Part shown: one piece after another, positions 57,791-64,000 of the stretch
Position numbering within the stretch: position 1 is the stretch's first letter
Layout of the letters: each line of letters begins with the position of its first letter
Assembly (NCBI GenBank): GCA_031551755.1
Contig: JAVBNE010000025.1
Span: 13,215 to 77,214 of the forward strand
Origin: JAVBMU01 sp031551755
GTDB lineage: Bacteria; Actinomycetota; Actinomycetes; Actinomycetales; Cellulomonadaceae
Direction: 5' to 3'
Length of the DNA: 64,000 nt
Notes under the pieces: model-generated
Told to the model about the DNA's origin: nothing
What the model saw: only the letters and a program-made list of their open reading frames with translations
The model's database searches: none
Program-made: the position numbers and the translations under genes

Positions 57791-58618
57791 ATGATCGAAC
57801 TACCTGAAGCCCGCACCCTGGCCCGCCAGCTCGCGCAGACCTGCGTCGGCCGCACCGTCACCGGAGTCGGAGTGCTGGAGTCCCCCCACCGGTTCGCCTT
57901 CCTCTCCGGCGGTGGCGACGCCTACCCGGGGCTGCTCACGGGCCAGCCGCTGACCGGCAGCCGGGCACACGGTGGCTTGGTCTTCGTCGAGATCGGCGAC
58001 CACACGCTCATCCTCGGCGACGGCGCATTCCCGCGCCGGACCCCGCCCGGTGGCACGCCACCCGCGAAGCGTCAGCTTCGGTTGGATCTGGACGACGGTT
58101 CGACGCTGACGGTGACTGTCCGGATGTACGGCGGCGTCCACCTGTGGGAGTTGGACCGAGACAACCCCTACATCCAGGTCGCACTCGACCGGCCCGGCCC
58201 GCTCGACGACACTTTCGACGAGGCCTGGGTCGCCGGGCTGTTCGCGGAACCGGGCGTCGAGAAGCTCTCCGTCAAGGCGTTCCTGGCCACCGACCAGCGC
58301 ATCCCCGGTGTCGGCAACGGCCTGGTGCAGGACACGGCGTGGAGGGCCGAAGTCAACCCGCGCACCCGGATCGGCGCACTGTCGGCCGAGCAACACGATG
58401 CCCTGATCGAGGCGTTGCGTGAAACGGCCGGCCTCATGGTGGCGGCCGGCGGCCGGGACACCGAGCCGGGGCTCGACGGGACGCCGGGCGGGTACCACGG
58501 CGTGCTCGGGAAGGCGACGGTCGGCACGCCCTGCCCGCGGTGCAGCGCGACGATCGTGAAGGAGGCGTTTCTCGGCGGCGCCATCTACTACTGCCCGGGC
58601 TGCCAACCCAAGGGTTGA
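57791..58618 (+). CDS. Fpg/Nei-family DNA glycosylase with Ile at position 2
   Basis: A 275-residue protein of the formamidopyrimidine/endonuclease VIII fold. The sequence starts MIELPEARTLARQL, where classical members start MPELPE, so the catalytic Pro2 is replaced by Ile and Glu3 is kept. The H2TH helices include DQRIPGVGNGLVQDTAWRA, and the C-terminal zinc finger is CPRCSATI with YYCPGCQ. A related branch in other bacteria shares this start, so it is probably a divergent subfamily with lyase or binding activity. ATG 57791 has AGGAG 8 nt upstream, ruling out earlier starts. It is 67 bp after frdB. Confidence 0.9.
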   Translation: MIELPEARTLARQLAQTCVGRTVTGVGVLESPHRFAFLSGGGDAYPGLLTGQPLTGSRAHGGLVFVEIGDHTLILGDGAFPRRTPPGGTPPAKRQLRLDLDDGSTLTVTVRMYGGVHLWELDRDNPYIQVALDRPGPLDDTFDEAWVAGLFAEPGVEKLSVKAFLATDQRIPGVGNGLVQDTAWRAEVNPRTRIGALSAEQHDALIEALRETAGLMVAAGGRDTEPGLDGTPGGYHGVLGKATVGTPCPRCSATIVKEAFLGGAIYYCPGCQPKG

Positions 58619-58760
58619 GTGCTGTTGTCCGTCGGGCGCTTGCCCGCAAGACGCCCGCGCCGCTCAGCCTGAGGGCTTACGACGGAGCGCTCGCAGATCC
58701 GACCGCATGCGTGCGCGCGGCACGGCCGCACGGGCGGTCCGCTCTGCGGGAGGATGGGGC

Positions 58761-61724
58761 ATGGCCTCGTCCACCGCCGCCCCCACTACGCCCGGCACGG
58801 TTCAGCTCAGCCTTGCCGAGGCGGCCCGTCAAGACTTCACGGCCGCCTTCGGGCCCGAACGTCTCCACCTGCGTCGTTCGGAGCGGGCGGCCCGTGCCCG
58901 CGACGCCTCCCATTACCTGCTCGTGCCGCGCCTGGCCGCGACGGCCACCGACGCCGATGCGGTTGCCCACGCCTTCCACCTGGCGCGTACCTACCGGTTG
59001 CCCGTGACGCTGCGTTCGGGCGGAACCTCGTTGTCGGGGCAGGCCAGCGGTGGGGGATTGTTGCTCGACACCAGGCAGCACTTCCGGGACATCGAGGTGC
59101 TCGACGGCGGCGCCCGGGTGCGCTGCGGTCCGGGAGCCACGGTCCGGGCGGTCAACGCCCGCCTGGCTCCGTACGGCACCAAGCTGGGTCCCGACCCGGC
59201 CTCGGAGATCGCCGCCACGATCGGTGGCGTGGTCGCGAATAACTCCTCCGGGATGGCCTGCGGTACGCAGTTCAACACCTACGCGACGCTCGATTCCCTG
59301 ACCGTGGTGCTGCCGTCCGGAACCGTGATTGACACCGGTGCCCCTGATGCCGATGAGGTGTTGGCCGCGCGCGAGCCGGCCCTGCACGCCGGGCTGACCA
59401 GGCTGCGCGAAGAGGTGCTGGCCTCCCCCGATGCGTGCGCGCGCATCGCGGCCCAGTATGCGATGAAGAACACGATGGGCTACGGGCTCAACTCGCTCAT
59501 CGACTTCGCTACGCCGGTCGACATGCTCGCTCACCTCCTGGTCGGTTCCGAGGGCACGCTCGGATTCGTCTCCTCGGTCACCCTGCGCACCCGGCCGGTT
59601 CTGAGTCAGGCCGCGACGGCGCTGCTGCTCTTCGAGGAACTGGCGGCCACGACCGACGCCCTGCCCACGCTGCTGGCCGCCGGTGCCCGGACCCTGGAGC
59701 TGATGGACACCGCATCCATCCGCACGATGCTGCCCGAGCTGGCCCCCACGGACCCGCTACGCGGTGTCCGGCTGGACCGGCATACGGCCTTGTTGGTCGA
59801 ACTCGAGGCGACGTCGGCGGACGAACTGGGAGCCGTCATCGGCGGTGCGGGAGAGGTGCTGGGCGCTCTGCCGCTCGCCCTGCCGGCCTTCTTCACCCAG
59901 GACGCGGCCGAACGTGCCCGTCTGTGGACCCTGCGCAAAGGCCTGTACACGGCGGTCGCCGGAGCGCGCGAGCCGGGGACGACCGCCCTGCTGGAGGACG
60001 TCGTCGTACCCCTCGAACAGCTGACCGCCGCCACCCGGGACCTCGGAGACCTGCTGCGGGGGCGCGGTTACGACGATGCGGTGATCTTCGGCCATGCCAA
60101 GGACGGCAACCTGCACTTCATGATCACACCGCATCTGGACAGTCCGGCCGAGCTGGCGACCTATGAGGCATTCACCGATGACCTAGTCGACCTGATCCTC
60201 GGGCGCGGCGGCTCCCTCAAGGCCGAACATGGCACGGGCCGGATTATGGCACCGTATGTGCGCAGGCAGTTCGGCGACGAGCTGTACGGGGTGATGCGGG
60301 CGATCAAAAGACTGTTCGACCCGGCCGGCATCATGAACCCGGGCGTGCTGTTGAGCGACGATCCGCAGGTTCACGTCCAGCACCTGAAGGTGGCGCCCCT
60401 CGTGGATCCGGCGGTCGACCGCTGTGTCGACTGCGGCTACTGCGAGCCGAGCTGCCCCGCCAAGCACGTGACGACGACGCCCCGGCAGCGGATCGCGCTC
60501 ATGCGGACGATGGCGACGGCCGGGCCGCGTGAACGGCGGGAACTGGCGCGGGACTTCGACTATGCGGCGGTGGACACCTGCGCGGCTGACTCGCTGTGCG
60601 TGGTGGCCTGCCCGGTGCACATCGACACCGGCAAGGTGATGAAGGGGTTCCGCGCCGAACGCCACAGCCCCGTGGTGCAGCGGGCGGGCGATCTGGTGGC
60701 GCGAGGGTGGGGGCCGGTCGGCGGGTTGCTGCGCGGGGCGCTGACGGTTGCCCGGTTCGTGCCGTCGCCGCTGCTGACGGGCGTCACCCGTGCGGCCCGC
60801 CGGGTGTTGCCCCCCGATTGGATTCCGGAGGCCGGCGCCGACCTGCCCGGTCCGGGACGGCCGCGCAGCGGCCTGGCCCTGGCCCCGGCAGCGGTCCAGG
60901 AGCCGTCGGTCACCGCGCAGGGAGCGCGCGCTGCCGCCCCGGTCGCGGCTGCCTCGACCTCGGCCCCGGCGTCGCCGGTGCACCCGGCCTCGCACGGCGA
61001 CAGCGTCGTCCTGTTCGCCTCGTGTATCGGTGGGCTGTTCGCGCCGGCGAAGGGTGGGCCGGGGGCCGGTCCGGCGCTGCTGGAGTTGTGCGCGCGGGCG
61101 GGCGTCGAGGTCACGGTGCCCGACGGCATCGACGGGTTGTGCTGTGGAACGGTGTGGTCCTCGAAGGGGCTGACGACCGGACACCGCACGATGGCGGAAC
61201 GCACCGTCGAGGCCCTGCTGGTGGCCTCCGACGGCGGTCGGTTGCCGATCGTCTGCGATGCGTCCTCCTGCACCCACGGGCTCGACCAGCTGCGCGAGGT
61301 CGTCGCCGAGGGGGCCGGCGGCCTGACCATTCTCGATTCGGTGACCTTCGTGCGGCGGGAGATCCTGCCGGTCCTGGACGTGCGGCCGGTCGGCAGCGTC
61401 GCCGTGCATCCGACCTGCTCGACGGTGCATCTGGGGGCGGTCGACGACCTGACTGCGATCGCTCAGGAGTGTGCCGAGCGGGTCTTCGTGCCGTCGGCCT
61501 GGGGGTGTTGTGCGTTCGCGGGGGACCGGGGGATGCTTCACCCTGAGCTGACGGCGAGTGCCACCGCACCCGAGGCGGCCGCTATCTGGGCCGAGGAGTC
61601 CGCCACCGGCGGCCATTTCGACGCCTACGTCTCCGCGAACCGAACCTGCGAGCTGGGTGTCTCGCGAGCGACGGACCGCACCTACCAGCACGTTCTGGAG
61701 CTGCTGGTCAGCCGATTGGGCTGA
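58761..61724 (+). CDS. FAD-linked oxidase / Fe-S D-lactate dehydrogenase-like protein (YdiJ type)
   Basis: A 987-residue two-part enzyme. The N-terminal FAD domain of the GlcD/Dld type (about 1-540) has TLRSGGTSLSGQASGG, VVANNSSGMACGTQFNTYAT and HAKDGNLHFMITPHLD. The C-terminal half carries ferredoxin-like clusters CVDCGYCEPSCPAKH and CAADSLCVVACPVHI, then a GlpC/HdrB-like CCG region (GLCCGTVW, then GCCAFAGDRG). It oxidises a 2-hydroxy acid, probably D-lactate, and feeds the quinone pool. A Pro/Ala-rich linker (near 705-760) joins the parts. ATG 58761 has GGAGG 7 nt upstream. Confidence 0.91.
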   Translation: MASSTAAPTTPGTVQLSLAEAARQDFTAAFGPERLHLRRSERAARARDASHYLLVPRLAATATDADAVAHAFHLARTYRLPVTLRSGGTSLSGQASGGGLLLDTRQHFRDIEVLDGGARVRCGPGATVRAVNARLAPYGTKLGPDPASEIAATIGGVVANNSSGMACGTQFNTYATLDSLTVVLPSGTVIDTGAPDADEVLAAREPALHAGLTRLREEVLASPDACARIAAQYAMKNTMGYGLNSLIDFATPVDMLAHLLVGSEGTLGFVSSVTLRTRPVLSQAATALLLFEELAATTDALPTLLAAGARTLELMDTASIRTMLPELAPTDPLRGVRLDRHTALLVELEATSADELGAVIGGAGEVLGALPLALPAFFTQDAAERARLWTLRKGLYTAVAGAREPGTTALLEDVVVPLEQLTAATRDLGDLLRGRGYDDAVIFGHAKDGNLHFMITPHLDSPAELATYEAFTDDLVDLILGRGGSLKAEHGTGRIMAPYVRRQFGDELYGVMRAIKRLFDPAGIMNPGVLLSDDPQVHVQHLKVAPLVDPAVDRCVDCGYCEPSCPAKHVTTTPRQRIALMRTMATAGPRERRELARDFDYAAVDTCAADSLCVVACPVHIDTGKVMKGFRAERHSPVVQRAGDLVARGWGPVGGLLRGALTVARFVPSPLLTGVTRAARRVLPPDWIPEAGADLPGPGRPRSGLALAPAAVQEPSVTAQGARAAAPVAAASTSAPASPVHPASHGDSVVLFASCIGGLFAPAKGGPGAGPALLELCARAGVEVTVPDGIDGLCCGTVWSSKGLTTGHRTMAERTVEALLVASDGGRLPIVCDASSCTHGLDQLREVVAEGAGGLTILDSVTFVRREILPVLDVRPVGSVAVHPTCSTVHLGAVDDLTAIAQECAERVFVPSAWGCCAFAGDRGMLHPELTASATAPEAAAIWAEESATGGHFDAYVSANRTCELGVSRATDRTYQHVLELLVSRLG

Positions 61725-61735
61725 GGCTCGGCCCA

Positions 61736-61817
61736 GCACAGACTCGAGGGCCAGGCAGCGCGGGAAACTGCATGCCCGCACAGACTCGGGGGCCGGCGCC
61801 TGCGCCCCGACCCCCGA
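61736..61817. terminator. Convergent spacer with 17-bp direct repeat and G/C hairpin
   Basis: GCACAGACTCGAGGGCC (61736-61752) and GCACAGACTCGGGGGCC (61778-61794) differ at one position. TCGGGGG (61786-61792) can pair with CCCCCGA (61811-61817), with an inner G/C-rich loop. It sits between the converging dehydrogenase and hydrolase genes, so a shared terminator is likely. Confidence 0.4.
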
Positions 61818-61838
61818 ATGTGCCTGCTGTCCGAGCGG

Positions 61839-62471
61839 TCAGTACCCGCGTGAGGCGTCGGCCGTGACAGCTCCCTTGAGTGCGTCGAGGTATTCGGCCG
61901 TCGTCATCGGCTTGGAGAACATCGGGTAGTCGTACTTCAGCGCGTTGTCGTGCTCCTCGGCGCTGGTGGCCGCGACGGCGTCCGTCAAGGTGATGACCTC
62001 GAAGCCACGCTCATAGGCCGAACGCATCGACGACTCCACGCAACAGTTCGTGAGGAACCCGGCGAGGGCGATGGTCTCGACGCCCTTCGACCGCAGGATG
62101 AAGTCGACGTTCGTGGAGGCGAACGTGTCCAGACCCCGCTTGCCCTCGACGACGATGTCCTCCGCCTCAGGCTTCATCTCGTCGCAGAAATCCGCGCCCC
62201 AAGTGCCCTTGACGAAGGCGGTGGCGGAGACTACCCCGGCCAGGATGCCGTAGGGGTGGCTGGTGATCTCGTGGTAGCCCTCCTGGAATGTGATGGGGGC
62301 ATGTGCGACGACGCCACCGGCGGCGCGGGTCGCCGCAGCCGCCTGGGCGGCGTGGGTCAAGATGTCGGTGGCCGCCATCGAACCCTTCACGGCGTCGTGC
62401 AGCGCACCACCCTCGGATGTGAAGTCGTTCTGGAACTCGATGAGCAGCAGTGCGGTCCTCGTGGCGTCCAT
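61839..62471 (-). CDS. Isochorismatase-like cysteine hydrolase
   Basis: A 210-residue protein of the isochorismatase/nicotinamidase-like fold. The expected catalytic triad is visible: Asp in ALLLIEFQNDF, Lys in VVEGKRGLDTFASTN, and Cys in LAGFLTNCCVESSMRSAYERG's first part (NCCVE). Such enzymes hydrolyse amides, nicotinamide or related compounds; the substrate here is not predictable. ATG 62471 has AAGGAGG 5-6 nt upstream, so the long upstream extension of the frame is not used. It is downstream of pgm on the same strand, 154 bp away. Confidence 0.9.
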   Translation of the reverse strand: MDATRTALLLIEFQNDFTSEGGALHDAVKGSMAATDILTHAAQAAAATRAAGGVVAHAPITFQEGYHEITSHPYGILAGVVSATAFVKGTWGADFCDEMKPEAEDIVVEGKRGLDTFASTNVDFILRSKGVETIALAGFLTNCCVESSMRSAYERGFEVITLTDAVAATSAEEHDNALKYDYPMFSKPMTTAEYLDALKGAVTADASRGY

Positions 62472-62625
62472 GAATCCTCCTTGAGCGGGCTGTGGCACGG
62501 CCCACAGTAGTGGGTCTCGGTCGAAGCGCAGCGTGAGCGGGTGGCAAGGGCTGTCCGCCTGTGGTGGCGGGGGGACGCTGACGCGGGCCACCGGCTCCGC
62601 TTGATCAATGAGCCCCACGCTCCCA

Positions 62626-64000
62626 CTACCCCCCCAATGCCGCGCTCACCACGTCCTTCGCCTCGGCCTGCACCTGCGCCAGATGCTCAGCCGACATGAA
62701 CGACTCGGCGTAGATCTTGTACACGTTCTCCGTCCCGGACGGTCGCGCGGCGAACCAGGCGTTGGCCGTGGTGACCTTGAGCCCGCCGATCGCCGCCCCG
62801 TTCCCAGGTGCCGTCGTGAGCTTCGCGGTGATGTCCTCACCGGCCAGCGAGGTGGACGTCACCTGCTCGGGGGACAGTGCGGCCAGTTTCGCCTTCTCGT
62901 CCAAGGTCGCGGCGGCATCGATACGTGCGTACCAGGACTCGCCGTGGCGGGCCACGAGCTCCGCATGGTGTTCGGACGGCGACCGCCCGGTCGTCGCGAT
63001 GATCTCGGAGGCCAGCAACGCGAGCAGCAGACCGTCCTTGTCGGTGGACCACACGCGGCCGTCGGTGCGCAGGAACGACGCCCCGGCCGACTCCTCACCA
63101 CCGAAGCCCACGGAGCCGTCGAGCAGCCCGGGGACGAACCATTTGAACCCGACGGGCACCTCGATCAACTGCCGCCCGGCGGCTGCCGCAACCCGGTCGA
63201 TCAACGCCGAGGACACCAGGGTCTTGCCGATGGCGGTGTTCGCGGGCCATCCCGGCCGGGCGCCGCCGTAGAGGTATTCGATGGCGACCGCCAGGTAGTG
63301 GTTCGGGTTCATCAACCCGGCGTCGGGGGTAACGATGCCGTGCCGGTCGGAGTCGGCGTCGTTGCCGGTGGCGACGTCGAAGGGGGCGGCCGAGCCGGTG
63401 CCGGTCATGCGGTTGACCAGGGAGGCCATCGCGTAGGGCGAGGAGCAGTCCATCCGGATCTTGCCGTCCCAGTCGAGCGTCATGAACGCCCAGCGCGGGT
63501 CCACGTGCGGGTTGACGACCGTCAGGTCCAGGCCGTGGCGTTCGGCGATCTCCCCCCAATATTCGACCGAGGCCCCGCCGAGTGGGTCCGCCCCGATCCG
63601 CACCCCGGCCGCCCGGATGGCCTCCAGGTCCACCACGTTGACCAGGTCGTCCACATAGGTGGTCAGGTAGTCGTGCCGGTGGGTGGTCTCGGCCGCCAGG
63701 GCGCGTTCCAGCGTGTACCGGGAGACCTGGTCGACGCCGGTCCGCAGGAGCTCATTGGCCCGGTCGGCGATCCAGCCGGTGGCCTCCGACCCGGCAGGCC
63801 CGCCGTGCGGCGGGTTGTACTTGAACCCTCCGTCCTGCGGCGGGTTGTGCGAAGGCGTTATCACGATGCCGTCGCCGGGCCGCTCCGGATTTTTGCGGTT
63901 GTGTTCCAGAATGTTGGGGGAAATGACCGGTGTGGGCACGGCGGCACGATCCGCCTGAATGCGCGCCTCCACCCCGTTGGCGGCCAGACCTTCCCAAGCG
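62626..64000 (-). CDS. pgm: Phosphoglucomutase, 5' end outside window
   Basis: Alpha-D-phosphohexomutase converting glucose-1-phosphate and glucose-6-phosphate. The visible 457 codons open at the right edge, so the N-terminus is missing. The active-site serine loop is ITPSHNPPQDGG, the metal-binding loop is NDADSDRHG, the sugar-specificity loop is GFGGEESAG, and the phosphate-binding loop is RPSGTENVYK. The family is usually about 545 residues, so roughly the first 90 are outside. The coding sequence is intact in the visible part. It probably supplies glucose-1-phosphate for glycogen or cell-wall sugars. Confidence 0.96.
   Translation of the reverse strand, partial: AWEGLAANGVEARIQADRAAVPTPVISPNILEHNRKNPERPGDGIVITPSHNPPQDGGFKYNPPHGGPAGSEATGWIADRANELLRTGVDQVSRYTLERALAAETTHRHDYLTTYVDDLVNVVDLEAIRAAGVRIGADPLGGASVEYWGEIAERHGLDLTVVNPHVDPRWAFMTLDWDGKIRMDCSSPYAMASLVNRMTGTGSAAPFDVATGNDADSDRHGIVTPDAGLMNPNHYLAVAIEYLYGGARPGWPANTAIGKTLVSSALIDRVAAAAGRQLIEVPVGFKWFVPGLLDGSVGFGGEESAGASFLRTDGRVWSTDKDGLLLALLASEIIATTGRSPSEHHAELVARHGESWYARIDAAATLDEKAKLAALSPEQVTSTSLAGEDITAKLTTAPGNGAAIGGLKVTTANAWFAARPSGTENVYKIYAESFMSAEHLAQVQAEAKDVVSAALGG

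Noticed and set aside
60183..61781. 532-codon leftward frame opposite the FAD/Fe-S dehydrogenase
   Set aside because: Antisense shadow; the plus strand shows FAD, ferredoxin and CCG motifs, and the antisense product is compositionally like other GC-rich shadows.
1..64000. CRISPR arrays, insertion sequences and RNA genes
   Set aside because: I found no regularly spaced repeats, transposase-like frames, terminal inverted repeats, or tRNA/rRNA-like segments by eye; a covariance-model scan would be needed for small RNAs.

Overview
This window comes from a GC-rich actinobacterium. Evidence: about two-thirds G+C by eye, frequent GTG starts behind GGAG-type ribosome binding sites, actinobacterial families (LmeA/DUF2993, DUF4190, DUF3060, TM0106-type nuclease-helicase, tandem UspA proteins), and a Streptomyces-type 11-nt Pho box. 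I cannot name the genus; a propionibacterial or micrococcal-type member is a guess. It is chromosomal sequence with dense, mostly intact genes. I saw no rRNA, tRNA, IS element, integrase or CRISPR array. The left edge cuts an hrpA gene and the right edge cuts pgm.

Layout. 1-4.1 kb: HrpA helicase and a small helical protein. 4.2-8.9 kb: a Dos/Dev-like hypoxia module, made of a tandem universal stress protein, a DevR/DosR-like regulator, a flavin-oxidase-like protein and a GAF histidine kinase that keeps the haem-ligand histidine but has one GAF domain; two DosR-box-like palindromes lie in it. A YihY membrane protein precedes the kinase. 9-16.4 kb: VanY-like peptidase, YbaK deacylase, STAS protein and the sbcDC operon. 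16.4-20 kb: two DUF4190 paralogues, a phage-like divergent HTH / HTH plus ImmA-IrrE switch with mirrored operators, and an LmeA-like protein. 20.2-23.1 kb: a polar amino-acid ABC transporter operon. 23.2-30.1 kb: SpoIIE phosphatase, nuclease-helicase, coiled-coil protein, sialyltransferase-like protein and cspA with a structured leader and tandem hairpins behind it.

30.8-37.1 kb: a same-strand run of five poorly understood genes (orphan LivG-like ATPase, unknown protein, AAA ATPase, Aer-type PAS protein, APH-fold protein lacking the catalytic Asp). 37.1-41.6 kb: a Pho box upstream of pitA, then a convergent DUF3060-regulator-kinase operon and a divergent second DUF3060 lipoprotein. 41.6-45.7 kb: a DcuS/DcuR-type system divergent from the dicarboxylate carrier dctA. 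45.7-53.9 kb: NagZ, threonine aldolase, a sigma-region-4/zinc-anti-sigma fusion, ADP-ribosylglycohydrolase with a zinc-ribbon tail, an ECF sigma factor, VanZ, a PrmC-related methyltransferase, a lipoprotein and a small membrane protein. 54-64 kb: frdAB without membrane anchors, a Nei-like glycosylase with Ile instead of Pro2, a YdiJ/GlpC-type FAD/Fe-S dehydrogenase, a cysteine hydrolase and pgm.

Together the genes suggest a facultative or oxygen-stressed lifestyle: oxygen/NO sensing by the Dos-like system, C4-dicarboxylate uptake (dctA) and fumarate reduction (frdAB), lactate/glycolate-type oxidation, phosphate uptake under a Pho box, and several unusual signalling proteins. Functional links between these blocks are inference.
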